From: Stutzerimonas stutzeri
Lineage (GTDB): Bacteria; Pseudomonadota; Gammaproteobacteria; Pseudomonadales; Pseudomonadaceae
Reading direction: 5' to 3'
DNA: 64,000 nt
NCBI RefSeq assembly: GCF_024451105.1
Contig: NZ_JANGEY010000003.1
Span: forward strand, 332,221 to 396,220
In this document: positions 46,660-56,412 of the stretch, in pieces
How positions within the stretch are numbered: the stretch's first letter is position 1
Layout of the letters: every line of letters begins with the position of its first letter
Notes under the pieces: generated by a model
Database searches by the model: none
What the model was told of the DNA's origin: nothing
Seen by the model: the letters and a program-made list of their open reading frames with translations, nothing else
Position numbers and translations under genes: made by a program

Positions 46660-47487
46660 ATGAACAACGCCTGGATAGACGCCCTCGCCGAACTGCACCG
46701 GCGCGGCGAACCCTGCGTACTGGTGACCGTGGTCGAGGAACGCGGCTCCACCCCGCGCAACGCCGGGGCGAAGATGCTGGTCGGCGCCGAGCGCGCCTGG
46801 GACAGCATCGGCGGCGGCCACCTGGAGTTCCGCGCCCTGCAGATCGCCCGCGAGCTGCTGGCGCGCGGCGCGCAGGCGCCGCAACTGGAGCGCTTCGCCC
46901 TCGGCGCCAGCCTCGGCCAGTGCTGCGGCGGCGCCGCCGTGCTGCTGTTCGAGCCGCTCGGCCGGCCGCGCGCGCGCATCGCCCTGTTCGGCGCCGGCCA
47001 CGTCGGCCGCGCCCTCGCCCCGCTGCTCGCCGCGCTGCCCTGCCAGCTGCGCTGGATCGACGCGCGCGAGGGCGAGTTCCCCGCCGACATCCCGCCCGGG
47101 GTGGAACGGCTGGTCAACGACGAGCCGCTCGAAGAGGTCGAGCGCATGCCGCCGGGCAGCCACTTCATCGTCATGACCCACGACCACGCGCTCGACCTGC
47201 AGCTGACCGAGGCCATCCTGCGCCGCGGCGACTTCGCCTGGTGCGGCCTGATCGGCTCGAAGAGCAAGCGCGCGCGCTTCGAGCATCGCCTGCGCGAGCG
47301 CGGCATCCCCGCCGCCCAGCTCGCGCGCCTGCGCTGCCCGATCGGCCTGCCCCAGGTACAGGGCAAGCTGCCGATGGAGATCGCCATCGCCGTGGCCGGC
47401 GAGATCGTCGCCAGCTACAACGGCGACCCTCTGGCCCCGGAGAGCGAGGCCGCACGCCAGACGCTGGCCGCGGAACATCCCGCGTAG
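46660..47487 (+). CDS. xdhC: Xanthine dehydrogenase accessory protein XdhC
   Basis: A 275-residue XdhC chaperone, which binds molybdenum cofactor, directs its sulfuration and inserts it into XdhB. The N-terminal domain has EPCVLVTVVEERGSTPRNAGAKM and SLGQCCGGAAVLLFEP; the C-terminal Rossmann domain has ALFGAGHVGRALAPLLA and CGLIGSKSKRARFEHRL. The length is normal. It follows xdhB after a palindromic repeat and has no terminator between them, so the three genes likely form one operon. Confidence 0.94.
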   Translation: MNNAWIDALAELHRRGEPCVLVTVVEERGSTPRNAGAKMLVGAERAWDSIGGGHLEFRALQIARELLARGAQAPQLERFALGASLGQCCGGAAVLLFEPLGRPRARIALFGAGHVGRALAPLLAALPCQLRWIDAREGEFPADIPPGVERLVNDEPLEEVERMPPGSHFIVMTHDHALDLQLTEAILRRGDFAWCGLIGSKSKRARFEHRLRERGIPAAQLARLRCPIGLPQVQGKLPMEIAIAVAGEIVASYNGDPLAPESEAARQTLAAEHPA

Positions 47488-47541
47488 GGTGCAGCGCAGC
47501 ACAACGCTGCCGGTGCGCATGGCACCCCTGCGGAGCACGCC

Positions 47542-47745
47542 CTACAGATCGTCCCAGTGCGGGCTGTCGTAGTCCTCGTCCGACACTTCCTCGTCGTCGG
47601 GGTCCAGCTCGTCGCGCTCGCTGCCCACCTCTTCCTCGTCGTCGAACTCGTCCTCCTCGGCGTCCAGCAGCGAGGGCTCCTCGTCGTTGTCGAGGTACTG
47701 GTCATGCTCCGGCTCGTAGCCGTCCGCGTCGAAATCGTCCTGCAT
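47542..47745 (-). CDS. Small, very acidic hypothetical protein
   Basis: A 67-residue protein, more than half Asp and Glu, with blocks such as DAEEDEFDDEEEVGSERDE. It is probably disordered. AGGAG stands 7 bases before ATG 47745, the frame shows no other start, and it occupies its own space on the opposite strand between xdhC and guaD. The family is not recognised. Highly acidic small proteins can act as DNA mimics or protein chaperones, but nothing here shows which. Confidence 0.65.
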   Translation of the reverse strand: MQDDFDADGYEPEHDQYLDNDEEPSLLDAEEDEFDDEEEVGSERDELDPDDEEVSDEDYDSPHWDDL

Positions 47746-47884
47746 GATCGCTCCTGTGCATCCCGATGGTGAGGGGCGGCCTGTATACGCAGCGGCCCGG
47801 CAGGCGTCAATCCGGGCAACGGGGTTCCCATACGCCGCCCCGGCCACCATCATGAGCGTAGCGCCCACCACCCAGGACAGCCCC

Positions 47885-49177
47885 ATGCACGCCTACCGCG
47901 CCGCCCTGCTGCACTGCCTGGCCGACCCGCACGAGGTCGGCAGCGACGCCGCCTGCCAGTACTTCGCCGACGGCCTGCTGGTCGTCGCGGATGGCCAGGT
48001 GGCGCAGATCGGCGCTGCGGCCAGCCTGCTGGCGCAGCTCCCGAGCGGCATCGAGGTGGTCGAGTACCGCGACGCGCTGATCGTCCCCGGCTTCGTCGAC
48101 ACCCACATCCACTTCCCGCAGGTCGGGGTGATCGGCTCCTGTGGCACCCAGCTGCTCGACTGGCTCGAGACCTACACCTTCCCCGCCGAGGCGCGCTTCG
48201 CCGATCCGGCCCACGCCCGCGAACAGGCGGCGTTCTTCCTCCGGGAGCTGCTGCGCAACGGCACCACCACCGCGCTGGTGTTCTGCAGCGTGCATCCGCA
48301 GTCGGTGGACGCCTTCTTCGAGGAAGCCGCGCGACTCGGCCTGCGCATGATCGCCGGCAAAGTGCTGATGGACCGCAACGCGCCGGCCGAACTGAGCGAC
48401 AGCGCCGCCTCCGGCTACGACGAGAGCCGCGCGCTGATCGAGCGCTGGCACGGCAAGGGGCGTCTGCACTACGCGGTGACGCCGCGCTTCGCCGCCACCA
48501 GCACGCCCGAGCAGCTCGATCTGGCGGCGCGCCTGCTGCGCGAGTACCCGGGGCTCTACCTGCACACCCACCTGGCCGAGAGCCATGCCGAGATCGAATG
48601 GGTCAGGGAGCTGTTCCCCGAACGCAGCGGCTACCTCGACGTCTACGACCACCACGGACTGCTCGGCGCGCGCTCGGTGTTCGCCCACGCCATCCACCTG
48701 GACGACGCCGAATGCCGGCGCCTGGGCGAGAGCGGCTCGGCGGTGGCCTTCTGCCCGACCTCCAACCTGTTCCTCGGCAGCGGCCTGTTCGACCTGGCGA
48801 AACTGGACGCCCACGGCGTGCGCGTCGGCCTGGGCACGGACATCGGCGCCGGCACCAGCTTCTCGCAACTGCAGACGCTCAACGAGGCCTACAAGGTGCT
48901 GCAGCTGCAGGGCCAGCGGCTCGATCCGTTCCGCGCCCTGTACCTGGCCACCCTCGGCGGCGCCCGCGCGCTCTACCTGGACCAGCGGATCGGCAACCTG
49001 CAGCCGGGCAAGGACGCCGACTTCGTGGTCCTCGACCTCAAGGCCACCCCGCTGCTCGAGCACCGCCTGGCGCAGTCGCGCAGCCTGGCGGAAACCCTGT
49101 TCGCCCTGACCATCCTCGGCGACGACCGCGCCGTGCGCGAGACCTTCGCCGCCGGGCGTTCGCTGCACCGGCGCTGA
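47885..49177 (+). CDS. guaD: Guanine deaminase
   Basis: A 430-residue amidohydrolase converting guanine to xanthine, the substrate of the preceding Xdh enzyme. The zinc site HIHFPQ is in GFVDTHIHFPQVGVIGS; further markers are TFPAEARFAD, HTHLAESHAEIEWV, VFAHAIHLDD, CPTSNLFLGSGLFD and GTDIGAGTSFS, all typical of guanine deaminase. I chose ATG 47885 (AGGA 8 bases upstream); an ATG at 47852 would add 11 residues but has no ribosome site. It ends 6 bases from the end of the convergent FRG gene. Confidence 0.93.
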   Translation: MHAYRAALLHCLADPHEVGSDAACQYFADGLLVVADGQVAQIGAAASLLAQLPSGIEVVEYRDALIVPGFVDTHIHFPQVGVIGSCGTQLLDWLETYTFPAEARFADPAHAREQAAFFLRELLRNGTTTALVFCSVHPQSVDAFFEEAARLGLRMIAGKVLMDRNAPAELSDSAASGYDESRALIERWHGKGRLHYAVTPRFAATSTPEQLDLAARLLREYPGLYLHTHLAESHAEIEWVRELFPERSGYLDVYDHHGLLGARSVFAHAIHLDDAECRRLGESGSAVAFCPTSNLFLGSGLFDLAKLDAHGVRVGLGTDIGAGTSFSQLQTLNEAYKVLQLQGQRLDPFRALYLATLGGARALYLDQRIGNLQPGKDADFVVLDLKATPLLEHRLAQSRSLAETLFALTILGDDRAVRETFAAGRSLHRR

Positions 49178-49183
49178 CGGAGC

Positions 49184-49978
49184 TCAGCCGGCCTGGCGCT
49201 CGGCGGCCTCGACTTCGCCGGCCCGCGAGTACAGTTCGAACTGCATGTTGGCGTAGTTGCTGGCGCCACTCAGGTCGGGGAACAGGGTCAGGTGGTTGAT
49301 GTTCATCTGCTCGAGACCGCGCAGCACGCTGATGCGCTCGGCATTGGGCAGGTAGATCTTCTTCAGCACCGCCCGCTTCGAGCCGGCGAAGGCCGCGGCG
49401 ATCAGCGACTCCAGCTCCTCGCCGGATTCCGAGTAGGAGAACAGGCCGTTCTGGCCGATCACCCGGGCGTTCTCGTCGGAGTTGGGCGTGTAGAAGCGCA
49501 CCGTCTTCGCCAGATCGGCGCAGCCTTCCACCTCGTTCTTGTTCAGCGAGACGACGATGCGCTTGCGGGTGTCGTCCTTGCCGGTATTGGCGAAGGCGAA
49601 GAAGGCCGCGGTATAGGGCGAATGGGTCCAGTCCAGCAGCGGGGTCAGCAGCTCGAAGTGCTGGCCGAGCGCCCACCATTCCAGCGGCTCGTCGTACTGC
49701 GGCGGGTTGGCGCCGCGCTTGCCGCGGATCGCCATCTTGAAGCGCTCCAGCTGCTGGCGGCGCAGCTCCTCGGTCCGCGACTTGTCGGCGATCTTGCGGT
49801 CGATGGTCGACTCGAGCTTGTAGTAGTCCTTGCGATGGCCGCGATGGACCCAGCCGCAACCCGGCGAGAAGGCTTCCTGGATGTAGTCGATGAAGAAGTT
49901 CCACTTGCGGATGTGGATTTCCTCGATGCCATCCCTGATCCGGCTCGATGTCCAGCGCGGTTGTTGTCCGTTGCTCAT
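49184..49978 (-). CDS. FRG-domain protein
   Basis: A 264-residue protein. Its core is the FRG domain, named for a conserved Phe-Arg-Gly: here GWVHRGHRKDYYKLESTIDR replaces Phe by His. Downstream EWWALGQHFELLTPLLDWTHSP and YTAAFFAFA are the other conserved parts. FRG proteins occur widely, including in phage and defence settings, but their reaction is not established. It stands alone on the minus strand between guaD and the chemotaxis receptor gene. No flanking direct repeats or recombinase were seen. Confidence 0.85.
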   Translation of the reverse strand: MSNGQQPRWTSSRIRDGIEEIHIRKWNFFIDYIQEAFSPGCGWVHRGHRKDYYKLESTIDRKIADKSRTEELRRQQLERFKMAIRGKRGANPPQYDEPLEWWALGQHFELLTPLLDWTHSPYTAAFFAFANTGKDDTRKRIVVSLNKNEVEGCADLAKTVRFYTPNSDENARVIGQNGLFSYSESGEELESLIAAAFAGSKRAVLKKIYLPNAERISVLRGLEQMNINHLTLFPDLSGASNYANMQFELYSRAGEVEAAERQAG

Positions 49979-50135
49979 GTCCGAGCCCTACCTGCAAGTG
50001 AACCCAAGGCGACCCGGCCGCGGCCTCGCGCACCGGGCGACGCCCGGCCGAGACCTGCCGCCGCGGAGGGGCGCGACGATACACTGCGCGCGGCCGCTCG
50101 ACAACGGCGCTGCGGCGGCCGCCGCGCCGACGGCC

Positions 50136-52262
50136 TCAGCCCTGGCTGACGGCGAACTGGCCGACCAGTTGCTGCAGCTTGCCGGTGGTGTGCCGCACGC
50201 TCGAGCTGCTGTCTTGCAGAGCGCGCAGGCTCTGGCTCATTTCCTGGGAAACCCGGTCGACGCCGCGCACCGTCTGCCCGTAGTGCTGGCTGCGCTGGTC
50301 GAGCTGCTTGATCAGCTCGAACATCCGCTGTACCGACTGCTGCAGGCGCTGGTTCTGCGAGGAGCCCTGCTCGGCCTGGCGCAGGCTGGAGTCGACGTTG
50401 GCCACCCCGTGGGTCATGAAGGCCACCGCCTCGCGGGTCTCCTGCTGCAGGCCCTCGATCACCTGCCGGATCTCGCCGGCGGCGCTGGCGGTGCGCGCCG
50501 CCAGGGTGCGGATCTCCCCGGCCACCACGGCGAAGCCGCGCCCGTGATGGCCGGCGCGCGCCGCCTCGATGGCCGCGTTGAGCGCCAGCAGGTTGGTCTG
50601 GGTGGTGATCGCGCCGATCAGCTCGAGGATGTTGCCGATCTCGCCCATGCGACTGTCCAGCGACTGCACGCTGCCGGCCGAGCGGTCCACCACATCGCGG
50701 ATCGCCTGGGTGCTCTCGCGGGCGCCGCCGATCACCGCCTCCATGGCATCCTTCATCTCCTCGGCGGTCAGCGACGCCTGCTGGATCTCGGCGAGCTGTT
50801 CCTCCACCAGCCGCAGCATGCGGCCCATGGCTTCGGCCACGTCGCTCGCGGTGCTGCAGGCCTCGCTGTTGTGGCCGAGCATCTGCGCGTTGGTCTGCCC
50901 GACGCTGTGCGAGGCGCGGATCACCTCGCCGACGATGCCGTCGAGGTTGTCGATGAAGCTGTTGATCCAGCGCCCCATGTCGCCGGTCTCGTCGTTGCCC
51001 AGGCGGCCGCGCTCGAGGCGCTGGCTGAGGTTGCCGCCGCCCTCGGCGATGGTGCGGATCACCCCGGTCATCTCGCGCATGCGCCTGGCCAGGCGGCGCG
51101 GCCCGAGGGCGGCGAACAGCAGGCCGGCGAGCGCCAGCAGGCCGAGGTCGAGCCACACCAGCAGCGTCTGCGGCAGGCCGCCGAAGTGCTGCAGGGCGGC
51201 GCTCGCCGCATACCAGCCGCCCATCGTCAGCAGGAAGCTCTGCAGCAACCCGAAGGTCAGCGAGCGGCGCCGGTAGACCTCCTCGAGGTCGGCCTCGCAC
51301 ATCATCCCCCAGCGGTCCGGCGAGCCGGGCAGCTGGAAGGTCACGCCCTTGCCGACCACCGGGATGTGCCGGTAGTCGGAGTAGCCGGGATAGGTGACGA
51401 ACAGGTTGCTGCCCTTGGCGATGGTCTCGCGCACCCCGGGATGCAGCTCGCCGGTGGCCGGGTCGACGAAGCGCAGCTCCAGTTCGGTGTGCCGCTGCAC
51501 CCGCACGGTGCCCCAGCGGGTGCGCACGCCGCTCTTGAGGTTGTCGCCCAGGCTGAAGGTGCTGTCCTCGAAGCGCGAACGCGACAGTGCGGTGCCCGGG
51601 CGGATGCGCGGATCGAAGCGCGCCTCGACCATGAACAGGTAGTTGTCGCCGGACTCGGCGTAGACATGCCCCGCCTCGCGCTGGATCAGATCGCCGAGCA
51701 CGTCGTTGGGCACCCGGGCGCACAGGCAGCCGAGCAGCCGGTCGCCCTGGCGGATCGGCTGGTAGAACATCAGCGTCACCTCGTCGTGGAAGCGCGAGCT
51801 GGACGGGCCGATCTCGATGCTCAGCGGGTCGACGTAGGGGCCGTGCAGGAACGGCTGGCGCAGCCCGGCGGCCAGCGCGTCGGGAGCGAGGTCGCGGGCG
51901 TTGCAGTGCTGCGGCCAGCTGGAGGCCAGCACCACGCCCTCGGGCGAGACCACGAACAGCTCGGAGCAGTCGGCGACTTCACCCAGCCGTTCCGCCAGCA
52001 GGCGGTTGTCCAGCCAGGTGAAGTCGCCGGCCAGCCCCTCGGCCAGCTCGCCCAGCCAGGCCCAGTGGCTGCGCGCCCAGTTGTGCAGCAGCCGCACGCG
52101 GGTCTGGGCGATGCCTTCGAAGACCTTCTCCACCTCGGCGTAGCGGTCACGGTTCAGCCAGCACGACCAGCCCATCGCCAGCTTGCCGGTCCGCCCCAGC
52201 CAGGGCAGCCAGCGCCGCTCGGCAGAGGACAGCTCCATGCGCTTGCTTTGCAGTGACGACAT
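50136..52262 (-). CDS. Methyl-accepting chemotaxis protein with both sensor and signalling parts on the same side of the membrane
   Basis: A 708-residue receptor. Residues about 60-330 look like a Cache-type sensor ([42 protein letters not shown]). Two hydrophobic segments follow (about 333-355 and 366-388), then a HAMP-like region ([26 protein letters not shown]) and the signalling domain with the conserved hairpin tip [41 protein letters not shown] (in parts). No membrane segment precedes the sensor, so sensor and signalling domains should lie on the same, cytoplasmic side. The start at ATG 52262 has GGGGAAG upstream; a GTG at 52295 is less likely. Confidence 0.85.
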   Translation of the reverse strand: MSSLQSKRMELSSAERRWLPWLGRTGKLAMGWSCWLNRDRYAEVEKVFEGIAQTRVRLLHNWARSHWAWLGELAEGLAGDFTWLDNRLLAERLGEVADCSELFVVSPEGVVLASSWPQHCNARDLAPDALAAGLRQPFLHGPYVDPLSIEIGPSSSRFHDEVTLMFYQPIRQGDRLLGCLCARVPNDVLGDLIQREAGHVYAESGDNYLFMVEARFDPRIRPGTALSRSRFEDSTFSLGDNLKSGVRTRWGTVRVQRHTELELRFVDPATGELHPGVRETIAKGSNLFVTYPGYSDYRHIPVVGKGVTFQLPGSPDRWGMMCEADLEEVYRRRSLTFGLLQSFLLTMGGWYAASAALQHFGGLPQTLLVWLDLGLLALAGLLFAALGPRRLARRMREMTGVIRTIAEGGGNLSQRLERGRLGNDETGDMGRWINSFIDNLDGIVGEVIRASHSVGQTNAQMLGHNSEACSTASDVAEAMGRMLRLVEEQLAEIQQASLTAEEMKDAMEAVIGGARESTQAIRDVVDRSAGSVQSLDSRMGEIGNILELIGAITTQTNLLALNAAIEAARAGHHGRGFAVVAGEIRTLAARTASAAGEIRQVIEGLQQETREAVAFMTHGVANVDSSLRQAEQGSSQNQRLQQSVQRMFELIKQLDQRSQHYGQTVRGVDRVSQEMSQSLRALQDSSSSVRHTTGKLQQLVGQFAVSQG

Positions 52263-52402
52263 CTCAAATCTTCCCCGTGACACATTGTTGTGCACGAAAA
52301 AGCAAGAAGCATGCCATCAAACCGCCAGCATTTCAGACACTTCCGACCCCGTAGCGCCCCAATGCGGGGCACGGCACCGCAATGGCGCCGAATCGCGCAC
52401 CA

Positions 52403-53245
52403 TCATGAGCCAGGCGCTTCCATGATCAGCTCCACCCGCCGATTGCTCGCCCGCCCCTCGGCGCTGGCGTTGTCGGCCAGCGGCCGGGTGTCGGCGTAGC
52501 CCACCGCACGCAGGCGGCGGCTGTCCACGCCGTTGGCCTCCAGATAGCGCACCACGCTGCCGGCCCGCGAGCCGGACAGCTCCCAGTTGGAGGGATAGCG
52601 GGCGCTGCGGATCGGCACCGAGTCGGTATGCCCTTCCACCGCGACGCGCTGCTCGCCGGCATTGAGCACCGGAATCAGCCGCTTGAGCACAGAGAGACCG
52701 GCCAGGCTGAGGTCGGCCTGGCCGGAGCTGAACAGGATCTCGCTGCTGATGCGGAAGCTCACGGTGCTCTCGTTGACCACCACGTCGATGTCGTCGCCCA
52801 GTTGCTCCAGCGGCAGACCCTTGAGCGGATCGCTCTTGTCGCGGGGCATCGGCAGCGGCGTCGGCACCTGCAGCGCCGACTCGGGCAACAGTCCGTCGCT
52901 GGCCGGCAGCATCCCGGACGCCGCGGCCACCTGCTCGCCGACCCGGGTCAGCCCCTGCAGCGCGCCCTTGCCGGCGAAGGCCAGCATCACCACCAGCAGC
53001 ACCAGCATCAGGGTCATCATGTCCAGGTAGGTCATCAGCCAGGACTCTTCCTCCGGCTCGCCGCTCAGCTCCTCGCCCCCCGCGCCGCGACGCTTGGCGC
53101 GCCCGGCCACCTGGCGGACATGGGCCAGCTCCACCTCCAGCTCGCGCTGGCGCTGCAGCAGCGCCTGCCTGGCGGTCAGCCCCGGCGCGGCGGCGGGCGC
53201 GCCCTCGGCGCCGAGCTCGGGACTTCCGCCTGCCTGCTCGCTCAT
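52403..53245 (-). CDS. motB: MotB-like stator protein
   Basis: A 280-residue OmpA/MotB protein. Its single membrane segment, WLMTYLDMMTLMLVLLVVML, contains the ion-binding aspartate D75 essential for torque generation. The C-terminal peptidoglycan-binding domain shows SSEILFSSGQADLS and VEGHTDSVPIRSARYPSNWELS. The N-terminal region before the membrane is longer than usual and Ala/Glu/Arg-rich. It lies 11 bases after the MotA-like gene, forming a stator operon. A second MotAB-type pair is normal in Pseudomonas. Confidence 0.88.
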   Translation of the reverse strand: MSEQAGGSPELGAEGAPAAAPGLTARQALLQRQRELEVELAHVRQVAGRAKRRGAGGEELSGEPEEESWLMTYLDMMTLMLVLLVVMLAFAGKGALQGLTRVGEQVAAASGMLPASDGLLPESALQVPTPLPMPRDKSDPLKGLPLEQLGDDIDVVVNESTVSFRISSEILFSSGQADLSLAGLSVLKRLIPVLNAGEQRVAVEGHTDSVPIRSARYPSNWELSGSRAGSVVRYLEANGVDSRRLRAVGYADTRPLADNASAEGRASNRRVELIMEAPGS

Positions 53246-53256
53246 CCCCGCACTCC

Positions 53257-54066
53257 TCAGCCGCGACCGCCGACGGCGCCGCGCGCACCGGCGCCGCCGT
53301 CGTTGATCTCGTCCTGGTACTGGGCCATGAACGACTGCAGGGTCTCGCGCATCAGGCCCGGACTGCGCTTGTTGCACATCATCGAGATGCCCTGCAGCAC
53401 CATGTTCATCACCACCACGCGCTGTTCGGTGCGGCGCTCCAGCTTGACCGCCACCGGCTTGAACACCAGGTTGGCCAGCAGCACGCCATAGAAGGTGGTC
53501 ATCAGGGCGATCGCCATCTGCCGGCCGATGGCGGTCATGTCGCCGTCGCCGAGCAGGAACATCAGATTGACCAGGCCGACCAGGGTGCCGACCATGCCGA
53601 AGGCCGGGGCGAAGCTGGCCATCACCCGGAACAGCTGCGCCTCGGCGTGCTCGCGGGCGCGCAGCCGCGAGATGCGCCATTGCAGCAGCTCGATGATGTC
53701 TTCCTCCGGCGTGTTGTCGACCACCAGTTGCACCCCGGTGCGCAGGAAGGGATTGCGCACGTGCTGCAGCGCCTCCTCCACCTGGCGCAGGTTGCCGGAC
53801 ATCCACAAGCGGGAAATCTTCACCAGCTCTTCCATGTCGTCGCGGGTGTAGAGCTTCTCGTTGCGCATCACCGTGGCGAACAGCCCGAACACTCGCAGCA
53901 CCTCGCCGAGCGGGTAGCTGATGAAGGTCGCCGCCAGGGTGCCGACCAGCACGATGCCGAGGCTCGGCAGGTCGAGGAACAGCGCCGGATCCTCGGCGGA
54001 GAACATCAGCACCACCGCCAGCAGGATGATGCTGGCCAGCATGCCGATAAGTGTGGAGGGATTCAT
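53257..54066 (-). CDS. motA: MotA-like stator protein
   Basis: A 269-residue MotA/TolQ/ExbB-family protein with four membrane segments and a cytoplasmic loop holding charged residues for rotor contact (AREHAEAQLFRVMASFAPAFGMVGTLVGLVNLM marks TM3, here in two halves; MAIALMTTFYGVLLANLVFKPVAVKLERR marks TM4). With the following MotB-like protein it forms the ion-driven stator of the flagellum; the D75-type stator could be sodium- or proton-driven. A sigma-28-type promoter lies 64 bases upstream. It is divergent from the EAL gene. Confidence 0.9.
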   Translation of the reverse strand: MNPSTLIGMLASIILLAVVLMFSAEDPALFLDLPSLGIVLVGTLAATFISYPLGEVLRVFGLFATVMRNEKLYTRDDMEELVKISRLWMSGNLRQVEEALQHVRNPFLRTGVQLVVDNTPEEDIIELLQWRISRLRAREHAEAQLFRVMASFAPAFGMVGTLVGLVNLMFLLGDGDMTAIGRQMAIALMTTFYGVLLANLVFKPVAVKLERRTEQRVVVMNMVLQGISMMCNKRSPGLMRETLQSFMAQYQDEINDGGAGARGAVGGRG

Positions 54067-54129
54067 GCGGACTCCGTGAACGGATCGATGGACAGGACGC
54101 TAAATGCCCAATCCGGGGCATCCTCCCTC

Positions 54130-54156
54130 CTATCGGCCGCGCTGCGCCTTTCTGTA
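54130..54156 (-). promoter_or_regulatory. Sigma-28 (FliA)-type promoter for motAB
   Basis: Minus strand: TACAGAAA, 11 bases, GCCGATAG. The FliA consensus is TAAAGTTT-N11-GCCGATAA; the spacing is exact and seven of eight -10 positions match. It lies 64 bases before motA. Confidence 0.6.
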
Positions 54157-54219
54157 GGGGGGCTGCGACACGCCGCCGCAGCCCGCGGCAGCGGGGACGA
54201 AAAAAGAACCGCTCGCAGC

Positions 54220-54246
54220 TAAAGTTTTCCCGCTGCAGGCCGTTAC
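54220..54246 (+). promoter_or_regulatory. Sigma-28 (FliA)-type promoter for the response-regulator/EAL gene
   Basis: TAAAGTTT, 11 bases, GCCGTTAC. The -35 is a perfect FliA match and the spacing exact; the -10 has two mismatches. It lies 144 bases before the start, back to back with the motAB promoter. Confidence 0.55.
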
Positions 54247-54389
54247 AGATCATGGCCAACCCGGCGCTCGAAAGGACACCGATGATCGAAGTTGACGCGC
54301 AAGCACGCCCCGAGCAGCGCCCGGCAGCCCACCCGGAACATGCCCAGCAGCGAGCCCTCCGCTCTCCCGCCAGACCGACAGGAGGTCAG

Positions 54390-56141
54390 ATGACGCCATC
54401 CTCACCGGTCTACTCGAACGCCTACATCCTGGTGGTCGACGACAGCGCGCTCAACGTCAAGCTGCTGCTGGCCCTGCTGCAGGACTACGGCTACGACAAC
54501 AGCCGCGGCATCAACGACCCGCGCTGGATCGAGCCGCTGCTCGAGGAGCAGCTCCCCGACCTGATCCTCCTCGACATCAACATGCCGCACCTGAGCGGCC
54601 ACGACGTGCTGCGCTGGCTCAAGGAACGCTGGGCCGAACAGGCGCCGCCGGTCATCGTCCTCACCGCGCAGACCGACCGCGAGACCCGCATGCAGGCCCT
54701 CGACCTCGGCGCCCGCGACTTCCTCACCAAGCCGTTCGACCAGCAGGAAGTGATGCAGCGCATCCGCAACTCCCTCGAGGTGCATTTCCTGCTCAAGGAG
54801 CGCAACGACCGCGCCATCCTCCTCGAACACCTGGTGGAGGAGCGCACCGCCGCCATCGAGCGGCTGTCGCGCGAGGATCCGGTCACCGGCCTGCCGAACC
54901 GCCGCGCCCTGCTCGCCCTGCTGAGCGACCTGCTCGCCGACGGCCAGCCGACGCTGGTGTACTTCCTCGCCCTGGAGGGCATGGAGGACATCGCCCGCCT
55001 GCACGGCTACGCGATGAGCGAAACCCTCGGCCTGCACCTGCGCGACCGCCTGCTCGAGCGCTTCGGCGCGCGCGCCACGGTCGGCGTGTGGAACAGCAGC
55101 AAGTGGCTGATGATCACCAGCCAGCCGCTGGTCGAGAGCACCCTGGCCGAACAGGCCCACGCCATCCTGCACTGCATCGGCCAGCCGTTCACCATCGAAC
55201 AGGCCCGCGTGCGCCTCAGCCCGCGCATCGGCATCAGCCACAGCGACATGCCCCACCAATCCGCCGAGCACCTGCTGCGCCTGGCCGCCCTCGCCCTGCC
55301 GGACACCAGTTCGGGCTGGCGCATCTACCAGTCGAGCATCGAGGACGACCTGCAGAAGCGCACCCGCCTGCACGAGGCGCTGCGCGCCGCCCTCGACAAC
55401 CAGGAGTTCTTCCTCGTCTACCAGCCGAAGATCGAACTGACCAGCGGCCGGGTGATCGGCGCCGAAGCCCTGCTGCGCTGGGTCCACCCACAGCTCGGCT
55501 TCGTCTCGCCGGCCGACTTCATCCCCCTGGCCGAAGCCAGCGGCGACATCCTGCGCATCGGCGACTGGGTGCTCGACACCGCCATCCAGCAGATCGAGCA
55601 GTGGCAGCCGACCGGCCACCTGCCGAACGACTTCCGCCTGGCCGTCAACGTCTCCCCCGTGCAGCTGACCCGCCCGCGCTTCGCCGGCCAGCTGCTCGCC
55701 CGCCTGCTGCGCAGCCGCGTGCCGGTCGGCGCGCTGGAGGTCGAGGTCACCGAATCGGGCCTGATGCAGAACGTCGACATGGCGCGCACCCAGCTGCAGC
55801 TGCTCGCCCGCCACCGGGTGCCGGTGGCCATCGACGACTTCGGCACCGGTCACTCCTCGCTGGCCTACCTCAAGACCCTGCCGGTCTCGATACTGAAGAT
55901 CGACCGCGCCTTCGTCAGCAACATGGACACCCAGCCCCAGGACTGCCGCCTGGCCGAGACCGTCATCGACATGGCGCGCAACTTCGGCTGCACCACCGTC
56001 GCCGAAGGCGTGGAAAAGCCCGAGCAGGCGCAGATGCTGCTGGCCATGGGCTGCGAGATGGCCCAGGGCTACTGGTACTCGCCGCCGCTCAAGGCCGAAC
56101 AGTTCATCGAGTTCTGCGCGAGGCGGCAGGGCGCGACCTGA
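54390..56141 (+). CDS. Response regulator with degenerate GGDEF and intact EAL domain
   Basis: A 583-residue protein. A receiver domain (about 10-130) has phosphorylation aspartate D62 (LILLDINMPHLSG) and lysine in FLTKPF. A GGDEF domain follows (DPVTGLPNRRALL) but its active-site loop reads WNSSKWLM, so it cannot make cyclic di-GMP. The EAL domain is complete: GAEALLRW, the metal and catalytic residues VEVTESGLMQ, AIDDFGTGHSSLAYL, KIDRAFV and VAEGVEKPEQ, so it should hydrolyse cyclic di-GMP and favour motility. AGGAGG is 4 bases before ATG 54390. It is divergent from motAB and has its own sigma-28-type promoter. Confidence 0.9.
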   Translation: MTPSSPVYSNAYILVVDDSALNVKLLLALLQDYGYDNSRGINDPRWIEPLLEEQLPDLILLDINMPHLSGHDVLRWLKERWAEQAPPVIVLTAQTDRETRMQALDLGARDFLTKPFDQQEVMQRIRNSLEVHFLLKERNDRAILLEHLVEERTAAIERLSREDPVTGLPNRRALLALLSDLLADGQPTLVYFLALEGMEDIARLHGYAMSETLGLHLRDRLLERFGARATVGVWNSSKWLMITSQPLVESTLAEQAHAILHCIGQPFTIEQARVRLSPRIGISHSDMPHQSAEHLLRLAALALPDTSSGWRIYQSSIEDDLQKRTRLHEALRAALDNQEFFLVYQPKIELTSGRVIGAEALLRWVHPQLGFVSPADFIPLAEASGDILRIGDWVLDTAIQQIEQWQPTGHLPNDFRLAVNVSPVQLTRPRFAGQLLARLLRSRVPVGALEVEVTESGLMQNVDMARTQLQLLARHRVPVAIDDFGTGHSSLAYLKTLPVSILKIDRAFVSNMDTQPQDCRLAETVIDMARNFGCTTVAEGVEKPEQAQMLLAMGCEMAQGYWYSPPLKAEQFIEFCARRQGAT

Positions 56142-56412
56142 CGCCCCGCGGGGGCCCGGGCCAACGCACCCAGCAGACCCTCCATCCGCATCCGGCGTCG
56201 CCGGCTATGGACGCCCACCTCCACCCTCGAACGGACAGACCTGCATGGCCGGCTGCCGGCGAACCCGGCGGCGCCCGCAACCCAGGAAACCCCCGAGCAC
56301 GCCCCTGCAGCACCTGGCGCGCCGATCCGGCGACGGCCTTTCCCGGGAAGCGCAGCGCGCATGTGGCGACGATGAAACGCCAAGCGCCTCACAAAAAAAT
56401 CTCGCCCACCCC

